16,417 nt of DNA from JACQHJ01 sp964624955 (GCA_964624955.1 CAZUZF010000021.1:1-16417); one strand, 5' to 3'; counted from the stretch's first letter, positions 6,219 through 13,919 are shown. Notes: a model not told the origin generated them from the sequence alone. Translations and numbers: made by a program.

Positions 6219-8619
6219 TGGGCGTGGGTGTAAACGTAGAAGAAGGAACAACCTCTGTCGGAGTTGGTGTAGAGGTTGGCTCTTCACTATTATCTTCCTT
6301 TGAATAATTAGATGTTTCTGTTGGAGGATAATATTCGGGATGATCAGCTGCATAAGTCTTTTTAAGCCATTCGACAATTCCTTCCATCCATCTGTTTTTG
6401 CCATCAGTTGATATTGGATCGTTTTCTTTTAAAACAATATAATCTTTTGTTTCGTATTCACCGTGATCTATCTCCCATGGACTTGCCAGCTTTCCATTGT
6501 CGTGTTTTGAAAGTTTTATTTTTTGATATATTGGCGATGGACCCGAAGGCTGTGTCCCTTTTATAAAATACTCGCTTCTCTCAGGTCTTTCCGAGACTGG
6601 TGTTCCGCCTCCATAGGCATCGACTATCATTGCTTCAACATTATCTGGTTTTTCAAAAGGCTCATCATTTTTTCCTTTAAGAACAAAAGTCATAAGCCTA
6701 TTAAAGATAGGAGCTGCACCAGAAACTCCAGAGGTAATGTTTCCCATTGGGCTATTATCATTATTACCAACCCAACTTCCTACCACAAAAGATTTTGTAT
6801 AACCAACTGTCCAGTTATCCCGTTTTTGGTCAGTTGTTCCTGTTTTTACTGAAACGCTTGGATGTCCTGGGATTACAAGATATGAGTTTGTTCCAAAAGT
6901 AGCAGACCTTGCGTTGTTATCAAGCAAAATATGGGAAATTAGAAAGCTTATTTCCTCAGAAAAAATGCGCTGAGGCGATGGGGGATTGTATTTATACAAA
7001 GTATTTCCTCTTGAGTCTTTTACTTCCAATATTGAAACCAAAGGTTGTTTTTGCCCACCGTTTGCAAAAACACCATAAGCTTGTATTTCATCAAGTAGCC
7101 TTACATCTTTTCCTCCAAGTACAAGAGAGTAACCAACGTTTCTTAGATTTTCCTCTGTTGGCTGCCAGTTTTCAATTCCCATTTCATAAGCTTTTTGCAT
7201 AACATTATAAACGCCAACCTGGGCTAACATTTTTACAGCTGGGATATTTAAGGAATTGGCAAGAGCAAATCTAACCTGTACAGGACCTCTATATTTTCCA
7301 TCATAATTGGTAGGTATATAATCTTTCTCACTATCATTTGCCTTAAAATTAGTCTGGCTGTCAATAAGTAAAGTTGATGGAGTATAGCCTTTGCTAAAAG
7401 CAACTGCATACGTAATTGATTTAAGCGATGATCCAGGTTGCCTAAGTCCTGTTGCTGCGTTAAAGTTTCCATCATTATCTGTGTTAAAGTAGTCCTCGCT
7501 TCCAACCATTGCCAAAATTTCACCTGTTTTTGGATTTGTAACCATTGCTGCTCCGTTTCCAACTTTATAGTTTTTAAGCTTTGCAATTTCTTCATTGACT
7601 ATTTTTTCTGCTTCTTTTTCTATTTTGTAGTCAAGCGTTGTTGTAACTCTTAAACCTCCATTTTCAACTGCTGCTTCTCCAAACTGCTTAACTAAAGCTT
7701 GCTTTACAAACATGACAAAATGAGGAGCTTTTATACCTATACCACTGCCTGAAAACTTTTTGTTCTCAATTTCTTTATAGGCATCCTCTGCCTGTTTTTT
7801 GGTGATATAACCTTCGGATTCCATTTGGGACAAAACGGTTTTAGTCCTTCCTAGATAATATTTTTCCCCGCTAAATGGAGAGTAGGTGCTTGGGCTTTGG
7901 GGAAGACCTGCCAAAAATGCAGATTCGGAAAGGTCAAGATCTTTGACGTCTTTGTTAAAATATATCTGTGTTGCTGCCTGTACTCCTATGGCGGTTCCGC
8001 CGTAGGGGACGTCATTTAAGTACATTTCTAAAATTTCATCTTTTGTGTATCTTCTATCAACTTGGATAGCAAGCATTAACTCTTTTATTTTCCTAGGCAA
8101 TGTTCTTTCTGAGGATAGTAAAACATTTTTAACCAACTGCTGGGTGATTGTAGAACCACCTGTGACGCGTTGTCTAAGTATTGGGTCAATAACTAAGCCT
8201 CTTATATATCCTGTAATCGAAAAGCCTTCGTTTTCATAAAAGTTTTTGTCCTCAATTGCTATTGTTGCTTGTCTTAAGAATTTGGGTATTTTATCTAAAG
8301 TTACATAGATTCTATTTTGATTTTGATAGACGGAGAAAAGAAGCTGTCCATTTCTATCATATATTCCGCTTGATTGATTAGCTTGTGCCTCAACCAGCTT
8401 TCCCGGGGCGGGTAGATCTCTTCCATACCAGATAAAAAGAAATATCATAAGGATTATAAAACCAATAAGGCCAAAAAAAGCGTATTTTAAAAGCTTGCTT
8501 ATTAAAACGTCTTTTGGAGTATTTGAAAGCTTATTAAACTTCAAAGACCTTGAGAAATTAGGGATTGAAAGTGTAAAATACGCGCTTTTTCGTCTAGATT
8601 TTCTGACGTAATCCAGCAT
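6208..8619 (-). CDS. Class A penicillin-binding protein (glycosyltransferase 51 + transpeptidase)
   Basis: A bifunctional peptidoglycan synthase that polymerises glycan strands and cross-links stem peptides outside the membrane. From the ATG at 8619 it has 803 residues: a basic cytoplasmic tail, one membrane anchor (about 46-65), a GT51 domain with IAIEDKNFY (catalytic Glu123), GGSTITQQLVKN and RKIKELMLAIQ, and a transpeptidase domain with SSLK (Ser397, Lys400), SLN (456-458) and KTGTT (592-596). The C-terminal 30 residues or so are rich in Thr and Pro and look like a flexible extracellular tail. An in-frame TTG at 8646 would add 9 residues, but a TGATATACT box lies between it and the ATG, so I prefer the ATG. 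The gene is divergent from tyrS and overlaps pheT tail to tail by 11 nt. Confidence 0.95.
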   Translation of the reverse strand: MLDYVRKSRRKSAYFTLSIPNFSRSLKFNKLSNTPKDVLISKLLKYAFFGLIGFIILMIFLFIWYGRDLPAPGKLVEAQANQSSGIYDRNGQLLFSVYQNQNRIYVTLDKIPKFLRQATIAIEDKNFYENEGFSITGYIRGLVIDPILRQRVTGGSTITQQLVKNVLLSSERTLPRKIKELMLAIQVDRRYTKDEILEMYLNDVPYGGTAIGVQAATQIYFNKDVKDLDLSESAFLAGLPQSPSTYSPFSGEKYYLGRTKTVLSQMESEGYITKKQAEDAYKEIENKKFSGSGIGIKAPHFVMFVKQALVKQFGEAAVENGGLRVTTTLDYKIEKEAEKIVNEEIAKLKNYKVGNGAAMVTNPKTGEILAMVGSEDYFNTDNDGNFNAATGLRQPGSSLKSITYAVAFSKGYTPSTLLIDSQTNFKANDSEKDYIPTNYDGKYRGPVQVRFALANSLNIPAVKMLAQVGVYNVMQKAYEMGIENWQPTEENLRNVGYSLVLGGKDVRLLDEIQAYGVFANGGQKQPLVSILEVKDSRGNTLYKYNPPSPQRIFSEEISFLISHILLDNNARSATFGTNSYLVIPGHPSVSVKTGTTDQKRDNWTVGYTKSFVVGSWVGNNDNSPMGNITSGVSGAAPIFNRLMTFVLKGKNDEPFEKPDNVEAMIVDAYGGGTPVSERPERSEYFIKGTQPSGPSPIYQKIKLSKHDNGKLASPWEIDHGEYETKDYIVLKENDPISTDGKNRWMEGIVEWLKKTYAADHPEYYPPTETSNYSKEDNSEEPTSTPTPTEVVPSSTFTPTPTTP

Positions 8620-8626
8620 AGAGTAA

Positions 8627-8635
8627 AGTATATCA
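8627..8635 (-). promoter_or_regulatory. Extended -10 promoter for the penicillin-binding protein, leaderless
   Basis: Read on the minus strand this is TGATATACT, an extended -10 (TGnTATACT). Seven nucleotides follow before the ATG at 8619, so transcription should begin at or next to the start codon. No recognisable -35 box is present, as is usual for TGn promoters. Its upstream part overlaps the opposing tyrS promoter. Confidence 0.55.
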
Positions 8636-8651
8636 AATTTAACCAAGCCTG

Positions 8652-8660
8652 TGCTATACT
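8652..8660 (+). promoter_or_regulatory. Extended -10 promoter for tyrS, leaderless
   Basis: TGCTATACT, an extended -10, ends 6 nt before the tyrS ATG at 8667. The predicted transcription start is at or within a base or two of the start codon. The GAGG at 8661-8664 lies only 2 nt from the ATG, too near for a normal Shine-Dalgarno, and would fall upstream of the transcript start. No -35 match is seen. It mirrors the promoter on the other strand. Confidence 0.55.
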
Positions 8661-8666
8661 GAGGCT

Positions 8667-9836
8667 ATGAAACAAATAGAAGAAATTTTGACAAGAGGCG
8701 TTGCAAATATTATTCCAAACAAAAATGCCTTGGCTGGAAAACTTATGTCGGGTAAAAAACTTAACATTTATTTAGGAATTGATCCAACCTCTACAAAAAT
8801 TCATTTAGGACACGCTGTAGTTTTGCGAAAACTAAACCAATTTGCGCTTTTAGGCCATAACGTTACTTTTTTAATAGGAGATTTTACAGCATTAATCGGT
8901 GATACATCAGACAAGGAAGCAGAAAGACCTGCTTTAACCACCCAAGAGATTGAGGAAAATTTTAAAACATATAAAAAACAGGCAGAAAAAATTATTGATT
9001 TTAGTAAAGTTAAAATAAGGTATAACAGTCAATGGCTGAAAAAATTAAGTTTTGAGGATATCTTAAAACTTACACAGCACTTTAGCGTAGGTGATTTTGT
9101 AGGCAGAGAACTTATTAAAAAAAGACTGACCGATAGAAAAAGAGTAGGGCTTCATGAATTACTATACCCGGTAATGCAAGGATATGACAGTTTTATGATG
9201 GACACAGACTTACAAATTGGGGGAACAGACCAAACTTTTAACATGCAGGCAGGAAGAACATTAATAAAAGATTTAAAAGACAAGGAATCCTTTATCCTAA
9301 CAACAACAATTTTGGAAGGAACCGACGGAAGAAAAATGAGCAAATCCTGGGGTAATGCTATCTGGCTTGACGACAAACCTTTTGATATGTTTGCAAAGAT
9401 AATGGCTATAAAAGATGATCTAATTTTAAATTATTTTTTACTTGCTACTGACTTATCATTAGAGGTAGTCTCTAAATTTGAAAAAAAACTAAAGTCAGGC
9501 CAAAACCCAAGGGATATTAAAAAAGAGCTTGCTTTTGAAATTGTTTCTAAACTTTATGATGAGAAAATTTCTCAAAAAGCAAAAGAAGAATTTGAAAAAA
9601 CAGTACAGAATAAAGAAATTCCCAAAAATATTCCACAATTTACTTTTTATGGTGAGTTTACAATTTCCGAAGCTTTAATGGGAAGCGGCATAAAAAGCAG
9701 GTCTGAGGGTAAAAGACTTATAGACCAAGGGGCGGTAACGCTCAATGGTAAAAAGATTGAAGATTTAGATTCTTTGGTTTCCGAAGGGATACTTAAGATA
9801 GGTAAGAAAAAATTTGTAAAACTTGTGTTAAAATAG
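8667..9836 (+). CDS. tyrS: Tyrosine--tRNA ligase
   Basis: Charges tRNA-Tyr in the cytoplasm. It has 389 residues and is a class I synthetase. The signature HLGH is at 46-49 within IDPTSTKIHLGHAVVLRKL, QGYDSFMMDTDLQIGGTDQ (171-189) forms the tyrosine-binding region, and KMSKS is at 223-227. A C-terminal S4-like RNA-binding domain starts near residue 327 (ISEALMGSGIKSRSEGKRL). The spacing of motifs fits the TyrZ-like bacterial TyrRS subgroup rather than the classic TyrS group; that subgroup call is from memory of the family. It is the first gene of a tight plus-strand unit with a 33-residue membrane peptide and recG. Its ATG follows an extended -10 box by 6 nt, so a leaderless mRNA is predicted. 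Confidence 0.96.
   Translation: MKQIEEILTRGVANIIPNKNALAGKLMSGKKLNIYLGIDPTSTKIHLGHAVVLRKLNQFALLGHNVTFLIGDFTALIGDTSDKEAERPALTTQEIEENFKTYKKQAEKIIDFSKVKIRYNSQWLKKLSFEDILKLTQHFSVGDFVGRELIKKRLTDRKRVGLHELLYPVMQGYDSFMMDTDLQIGGTDQTFNMQAGRTLIKDLKDKESFILTTTILEGTDGRKMSKSWGNAIWLDDKPFDMFAKIMAIKDDLILNYFLLATDLSLEVVSKFEKKLKSGQNPRDIKKELAFEIVSKLYDEKISQKAKEEFEKTVQNKEIPKNIPQFTFYGEFTISEALMGSGIKSRSEGKRLIDQGAVTLNGKKIEDLDSLVSEGILKIGKKKFVKLVLK
9826..9834 (+). promoter_or_regulatory. Possible extended -10 before the small membrane ORF and recG
   Basis: TGTTAAAAT, matching TGnTAAAAT, overlaps the last codons of tyrS and ends 8 nt before the ATG at 9843. There is no -35 match. It repeats the promoter-to-ATG spacing seen elsewhere, but the region is AT-rich and the evidence is weak. 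Confidence 0.3.
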
Positions 9837-9842
9837 TTTATT

Positions 9843-9944
9843 ATGGAGTTTATTAGAAAAAATCAATGGATTTGGAAGGTAATAATTATAATAGTAAGTA
9901 TTGCCTTGATTGCGTCATCTGTCCTTCCTTTTATTACCCTTTAG
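9843..9944 (+). CDS. Small single-pass membrane peptide, 33 residues
   Basis: A short ORF fills the gap between tyrS (6 nt upstream) and recG (4 nt downstream). It begins MEFIRKNQWIW, with a charged, tryptophan-containing N-terminus, and continues as an uninterrupted hydrophobic stretch (residues about 12-33, rich in Ile and Val) to the stop. That is the make-up of a one-helix membrane peptide with its basic end inside. I do not recognise a family, and no function can be assigned. Support for it being real comes from the snug fit between two co-directional genes, the ATG start and the clear membrane-helix composition. The chance of a random short ORF remains, as AT-rich DNA readily encodes Ile and Phe. 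Confidence 0.6.
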   Translation: MEFIRKNQWIWKVIIIIVSIALIASSVLPFITL

Positions 9945-9948
9945 TTTT

Positions 9949-11961
9949 ATGGACCTAAATACACCGCTAACCCAAGCTTCAAAAGCCTACAAAATGTATG
10001 CCAAAAGACTAGCTAAATTAAATATTTTTACGCTTGAAGACTTTTTGTACCACATTCCCTTTAGATATGAAGACTTTTCTCTAATTTCAAAAATTGGAAT
10101 AGCTCAAGCAGGAGAACTAATAACCGTTAAGGGAAAAGTTGAAAAAGTTCAAAATCAATACACACGCAGATGGAAAAGTCTGCAAAAGGCTGTAGTTTCT
10201 GATGAAACAGGGAGTATTGAAGTAATTTGGTTTAATCAGCCCTTTTTAATAAAATCAATAAAAGTTAGCGATGAAATATCATTGTCTGGAAAAGTAGAAA
10301 GGGAAGGAAATAAACTAGTTATGAAATCTCCTGATTATGAGGTAATTTTTCAAAATCAGACAATTCATACCGGAAGACTGGTTCCCATATACCCCGAAAC
10401 CAAAGGTGTTTCATCTAAATGGTTAAGAAGGCAGGTTTTTAAAATCTTAGAAGAAAATCCTGATATTAAAGAATATCTAGCTCTTGGAATTTTAAGAGAA
10501 AATAATTTAATGAATTTAAACGATGCAATTAATAAAATTCATTTCCCAAAAACCCACCAAGAAGCCCAAAAGGCAAGACAAAGACTTTCTTTTGACGAAC
10601 TTTTCAAACTCCAGTTATCATCAATGTTTAGAAGAAAATCTTGGGAAAAAGAAAAAATAATTCCATGGCAAGTTACTAAATTTGAAAAACAAATTAATGA
10701 TTTTATTAAATCCCTTCCCTTTGAATTAACAGGAACGCAAAAAAATGCACTAAGCCAGCTTTTACAAGATTTATCATCCGATACTCCCATGAACAGACTT
10801 TTAGAAGGAGACGTGGGAAGCGGAAAAACAATTGTTGCAACCATAGTAGCTTATCTTGCCTCTCTAAACGGATATCAAACAGCCTTAATGGCGCCTACGG
10901 AAATACTTGTTAATCAACACTTCAATGTTTTCTCAAGGTTTTTGAAACCTTTGGGAGTAAAAGTTTCCCTGTTTACCTCAACCGCTAAAGCAAAAGATTC
11001 TGACTTTGATATTGCTATTGGAACACACGCCCTAATTTACAAAAAAGTTAAATTTAAAAAACTTGGGTTTGTCATAATTGACGAACAGCAAAGATTCGGA
11101 GTAGAGCAAAGGGGGATTTTGCGAAAAAAAGGAAACTATCCCCATCTTTTGACAATGACAGCAACTCCAATACCAAGGACCGTAGCGCTAACTTTGTATG
11201 GAGATTTGGACCTTTCCATTTTAGACGAGATGCCAAAGGGAAGAAAAACTATTAAAACCTGGGTTGTTCCACCATCAAAAAGAATTAGTGCGTATTCCTG
11301 GATTGAGGAAAAAGTGATAAATAAAAAAGATCAGGTTTTTATAGTCTGTCCTTTTATCGAAGAGTCCGAAACCATGCTTACTGTAAAAGCAGCTACAAAG
11401 GAGTTTGAAAGGCTCGCAAGAGAAGTTTTCCCAAAGCTACGGCTTGGTCTTTTACATGGAAAATTAAAAGCAACTCAGAAGGAAGAAGTCTTAAAAAAAT
11501 TCAGGGAGGGAAAAATAGACATTTTGGTTTCAACTCCTGTTGTTGAGGTAGGCATTGATATTCCAAATGCAACCATTATGATGATAGAAGAAGCAGAGCG
11601 TTTCGGCCTTGCTCAACTTCACCAGCTAAGAGGAAGGGTGGGTAGAGGAGAAAAGGAATCGTTTTGTCTTTTGTTTACATCGAGTAAAAACCCACTTACA
11701 CTAGAACGACTTAAATCAATGGAGACAATATTCCAAGGAGCAAGACTAGCAGAAATAGACTTAAAATTAAGAGGTCCAGGACAAATGTATGGAACCTTGC
11801 AGCATGGAATACCGAAGCTTAAAGTAGCAAGTTTTTCTGATTTTGACTTGATAGAGAAAACAAAGAAAGAAGCAGAAAAGATTTTCCCAAATATAAGTAA
11901 CTATCCAAATCTTTCAGAAAAGATTCAGGAGGATAATCTTAACGAGGTTTCCCCTGACTGA
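9949..11961 (+). CDS. recG: ATP-dependent DNA helicase RecG
   Basis: A superfamily 2 helicase that reverses stalled replication forks and processes branched recombination intermediates. From the ATG it has 670 residues: an N-terminal wedge/OB-fold domain (about 45-140, with a YPETKGVSSKWLRR segment near 150), then helicase motifs. Walker A is GDVGSGKT (287-294), followed by APTEILVNQH, IGTHALI, motif II DEQQ (378-381), TMTATPIPRT, TPVVEVGIDIPNAT and QLRGRVGRG. Motif II is usually DEQH in RecG; here the His is Gln, which I regard as a mild variant. A TTG at 9910 would add 13 residues but lies inside the small membrane ORF, so the ATG 4 nt after that ORF is preferred. The 3' end overlaps the convergent methyltransferase by 23 nt. 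Confidence 0.95.
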   Translation: MDLNTPLTQASKAYKMYAKRLAKLNIFTLEDFLYHIPFRYEDFSLISKIGIAQAGELITVKGKVEKVQNQYTRRWKSLQKAVVSDETGSIEVIWFNQPFLIKSIKVSDEISLSGKVEREGNKLVMKSPDYEVIFQNQTIHTGRLVPIYPETKGVSSKWLRRQVFKILEENPDIKEYLALGILRENNLMNLNDAINKIHFPKTHQEAQKARQRLSFDELFKLQLSSMFRRKSWEKEKIIPWQVTKFEKQINDFIKSLPFELTGTQKNALSQLLQDLSSDTPMNRLLEGDVGSGKTIVATIVAYLASLNGYQTALMAPTEILVNQHFNVFSRFLKPLGVKVSLFTSTAKAKDSDFDIAIGTHALIYKKVKFKKLGFVIIDEQQRFGVEQRGILRKKGNYPHLLTMTATPIPRTVALTLYGDLDLSILDEMPKGRKTIKTWVVPPSKRISAYSWIEEKVINKKDQVFIVCPFIEESETMLTVKAATKEFERLAREVFPKLRLGLLHGKLKATQKEEVLKKFREGKIDILVSTPVVEVGIDIPNATIMMIEEAERFGLAQLHQLRGRVGRGEKESFCLLFTSSKNPLTLERLKSMETIFQGARLAEIDLKLRGPGQMYGTLQHGIPKLKVASFSDFDLIEKTKKEAEKIFPNISNYPNLSEKIQEDNLNEVSPD

Positions 11962-12589
11962 TATTTCTTACAAAAAACGTTATCCATGGAATAGATTTTG
12001 CTTCAACTATTTTAGCTTGTACCCTTCGTCTTCCCTCAATAATTCTAAAACCCATATCTTCAAGCATTATTCCAAATTCACCAAGACCATAATATGAAAA
12101 AAACCTTCCTGTTGGTTCATCAATTGCTTCGCCTTTACCTTCTTTTAACGAAATGAAACCAACGCCATTAGGTTTTATAACTGCCTGAATATTTCTTAAT
12201 GCTTGCGCCATCCGATTTCTTGGAACATGAAGTAGGGTTGCCGCTGTCCAAAAACCGTCAAATGAGCCTGAGCCAAAATCTAAATCATAAACGCTTTTTC
12301 GTAAAAATGTTGCTCCCGGATTATTTTTTCGAGCATATCTTAAGAGTCCTGCTGCAATGTCTGTGCCTGTAAAATCGTAGCCAAAACCAATTAATCTCGC
12401 AGCTTCTCTACCGCTTCCTGATCCAATTTCCAAAACTTTTCCGCTTGGAAGAAGTTGATGGAATCTGTCTAGATCAATTTGCCAAAAAGTTGGAGTAGAA
12501 GGTGTTCTGCCTACGGACCATTCAAATGCATGGGAATTGTAATATCTAACAGTTGCCGCCTCTTTATATGTTAGTTTTTCTATAGGCAT
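11939..12589 (-). CDS. Class I SAM-dependent methyltransferase, substrate unknown
   Basis: A 216-residue Rossmann-type methyltransferase. Motif I is VLEIGSGSGREAARL, followed by an acidic TGTDIAAGLL at the end of strand 2, a motif II-like FDGFWTAATLLHVPR, and a post-motif helix and strand with IKPNGVGFISLKEGKG. Proteins of this make-up methylate many small molecules and some proteins; nothing here identifies the substrate. It stands alone on the minus strand between two plus-strand operons, sharing an interlocked promoter region with rpmF and overlapping recG tail to tail by 23 nt. To the eye it is less AT-rich than its neighbours and uses more Gly and Arg, which may reflect acquisition by transfer. 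That is an impression, not a measurement. Confidence 0.88.
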   Translation of the reverse strand: MPIEKLTYKEAATVRYYNSHAFEWSVGRTPSTPTFWQIDLDRFHQLLPSGKVLEIGSGSGREAARLIGFGYDFTGTDIAAGLLRYARKNNPGATFLRKSVYDLDFGSGSFDGFWTAATLLHVPRNRMAQALRNIQAVIKPNGVGFISLKEGKGEAIDEPTGRFFSYYGLGEFGIMLEDMGFRIIEGRRRVQAKIVEAKSIPWITFFVRNISQGKPR

Positions 12590-12595
12590 CCAGAC

Positions 12596-12623
12596 ATTAT
12601 ACTATATTGAATCTAACCTTCAA
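12596..12623 (-). promoter_or_regulatory. Promoter of the methyltransferase gene, leaderless
   Basis: On the minus strand: -35 TTGAAG (plus coordinates 12618-12623), a 16-nt spacer, then a perfect -10 TATAAT (12596-12601). Six nucleotides separate the -10 from the ATG at 12589, so the transcript should start at or near the start codon. The elements interleave with those of the rpmF promoter on the other strand. Confidence 0.65.
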
Positions 12624-12635
12624 ATAAAGTAAAAT
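12607..12635 (+). promoter_or_regulatory. Promoter of the rpmF-nusB-rnc operon, leaderless
   Basis: -35 TTGAAT (12607-12612), a 17-nt spacer, then -10 TAAAAT (12630-12635). Seven nucleotides follow before the rpmF ATG at 12643, placing the likely transcription start at the start codon. There is no Shine-Dalgarno sequence. Its -35 sits inside the spacer of the opposing methyltransferase promoter, and the reverse also holds. Confidence 0.7.
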
Positions 12636-12642
12636 ACCCTAT

Positions 12643-12864
12643 ATGCCGCAGGAACCGAAAAAACGACATTCAAGACAAAGACAGGGAAAAAGAAGAGCAA
12701 GTATTCACTTAAATATTGCCAAAACTGTTTCCTGTCCTAATTGCGCAAGCCAAATTTTGTCACACCAAATTTGTAAAACCTGCGGATATTATAAAGGAAG
12801 AGAGATTATAGTGAAAAAGGAGAAAACCAACCAGGAAGAAAAAACAGAAAAAGCACATCACTAA
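12643..12864 (+). CDS. rpmF: Large ribosomal subunit protein bL32
   Basis: A zinc-ribbon protein of the 50S subunit. It has 73 residues against about 57-60 in most bacteria. The N-terminus is basic and disordered (PKKRHSRQRQGKRRA), followed by the ribbon with Cys31, Cys34, Cys44 and Cys47 (CPNC and CKTC) and the conserved GYYKGREI. The family usually begins with MAVPKKK, here altered to MPQEPKKRHS. The extra length is a C-terminal tail of about 17 residues rich in Lys, Glu and Thr, ending in two His. All four cysteines are kept, so this is the zinc-binding form. It leads the operon with nusB 5 nt downstream and is preceded by a promoter ending 7 nt before the ATG. Confidence 0.93.
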   Translation: MPQEPKKRHSRQRQGKRRASIHLNIAKTVSCPNCASQILSHQICKTCGYYKGREIIVKKEKTNQEEKTEKAHH

Positions 12865-12869
12865 AAGTA

Positions 12870-13235
12870 ATGAAAAATCCTTTGGATATTAGACACTTAA
12901 AAAGACAAAAAGTTGTCGAAGATTTATTTAAAGTAGCTTTTCATAAACAAAGGGTGGGGGAGAGGGCTTGGGAAATTTTACAAAACAAAGATAAAATTGA
13001 TGAATATATTAAAAGGGCTGCGCCCCAGTTCCCCATTGAAAAAATCAATAGAGTTGATCTTGCCATCCTAAGACTTGCTGTTTTTGAACTGACTATTGAA
13101 AAAAGGCAGCCGCCAAGAGTTATAATAGATGAAGCAATAGAGCTTGCAAAAGAATACGGAGGAGAAACGAGTCCTAAGTTTGTAAACGGAGCTCTGGCTA
13201 ATTTAATCAAAAATGATTCAACTTCCAACATTTAA
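12870..13235 (+). CDS. nusB: Transcription antitermination factor NusB
   Basis: An all-helical RNA-binding protein that pairs with S10 (NusE) on boxA RNA to promote rRNA antitermination. It has 121 residues, slightly short for the family. Visible are the N-terminal basic helix RHLKRQKVVEDLFKVAF, the core INRVDLAILRLAVFEL (about 57-72), and the conserved C-terminal part PPRVIIDEAIELAKEYGGE then SPKFVNGALANLIK. The ATG follows the rpmF stop by 5 nt without a Shine-Dalgarno, so it is probably translated by coupling. Its 3' end overlaps the start of rnc by 23 nt. The grouping of nusB with rnc fits a shared role in rRNA synthesis and processing. Confidence 0.93.
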   Translation: MKNPLDIRHLKRQKVVEDLFKVAFHKQRVGERAWEILQNKDKIDEYIKRAAPQFPIEKINRVDLAILRLAVFELTIEKRQPPRVIIDEAIELAKEYGGETSPKFVNGALANLIKNDSTSNI

Positions 13236-13887
13236 AAATAAAAAACTTTTTGATCAGGCTTTTACACACAGAAGCTTTTTAAACGAAACGAAAGAGAATA
13301 TAGCTTCCAATGAGCGCTTAGAGTTTTTGGGAGACAGCATAATCTCTTTTGTTATTTCCCAAATTTTGTTTACCAAATATCCGCAATTTAACGAGGGCGT
13401 TTTGACTAATATGAGATCTCTTCTTGTAAATACAAAGAGTCTTGCTCAAACCGCAAGAGAGCTTAACTTTGGAAAATACCTAAAGCTTTCCAAGGGAGAA
13501 GAAGAGTCAAAAGGAAGGCAAAATCAAAGTTTACTTGCTGATTCTTTCGAGGGATTTATAGGTGCGTTATTTCTAGACCAGGGAATCGGGCAGACAGCGC
13601 AGTTTATAGAACAAATTTTTACCAAAAAGGCAGAACAAATAGCCAGCCAAAGATCGTTCAAAGACCCTAAAAGCCTTCTTCAGGAATACGTCCAGTCCAG
13701 AAAACAAAATTCGCCTCAATATAAAGTATTAAGTGAGAAAGGTCCTGCTCATTCAAAAATATTTACCATGGGAGTCTTTATCGGCAACAAGCTGTTTGGG
13801 AAAGGGGAAGGAAAATCAAAACAGGAAGCAGAGGAAGATGCTGCGCTAAAAGCGTTGCAAAAACTTAAAAACCCCAAAACCCCTTGA
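13213..13887 (+). CDS. rnc: Ribonuclease III
   Basis: A double-strand-specific endoribonuclease that separates rRNA precursors and processes some mRNAs. It has 224 residues, of family length. The catalytic domain carries the signature NERLEFLGDS (33-42, with Glu37 and Asp41) and the second metal site LLADSFEGFIGALFLD (Asp110, Glu113). A double-stranded RNA-binding domain covers about 152-219 (PKSLLQEYVQ, then GKGEGKSKQEAEEDAA). The ATG at 13213 lies inside nusB, giving a 23-nt overlap; the next in-frame methionine is beyond the signature, so this start is well supported. The stop TGA falls inside the -35 box of the rpsP promoter. Confidence 0.96.
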   Translation: MIQLPTFKNKKLFDQAFTHRSFLNETKENIASNERLEFLGDSIISFVISQILFTKYPQFNEGVLTNMRSLLVNTKSLAQTARELNFGKYLKLSKGEEESKGRQNQSLLADSFEGFIGALFLDQGIGQTAQFIEQIFTKKAEQIASQRSFKDPKSLLQEYVQSRKQNSPQYKVLSEKGPAHSKIFTMGVFIGNKLFGKGEGKSKQEAEEDAALKALQKLKNPKTP

Positions 13888-13912
13888 GTAAACTTTCAAT
13901 AAATGGTAAAAT
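13884..13912 (+). promoter_or_regulatory. Promoter of rpsP-khpA-trmD, leaderless; overlaps the rnc stop
   Basis: -35 TTGAGT (13884-13889), a 17-nt spacer ending in TGG, and -10 TAAAAT (13907-13912), so it has both a good -35 and a TGn extension. Seven nucleotides follow before the rpsP ATG at 13920. The TTG in the -35 could be mistaken for an upstream start codon of rpsP. It allows rpsP, khpA and trmD to be transcribed apart from the upstream operon. Confidence 0.7.
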
Positions 13913-13919
13913 TACTCCT

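Noticed and set aside
6523..7653. Several open plus-strand frames across the penicillin-binding protein gene
   Set aside because: They are antisense shadows: Cys/Phe/Ile-rich compositions without domains, opposite a gene with complete catalytic motifs.
8620..8646. TTG start adding 9 residues to the penicillin-binding protein
   Set aside because: An extended -10 box lies between the TTG and the ATG at 8619, so the TTG would not be in the transcript.
9910..9948. TTG start adding 13 residues to RecG
   Set aside because: It lies within the small membrane ORF in another frame; the hydrophobic extension reflects that ORF's region and is not a RecG feature.
13884..13919. TTG start giving an 86-residue S16
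   Set aside because: The extra 12 residues do not match the family, and the TTG forms part of a TTGAGT -35 box with a matching -10 at 17 bp.
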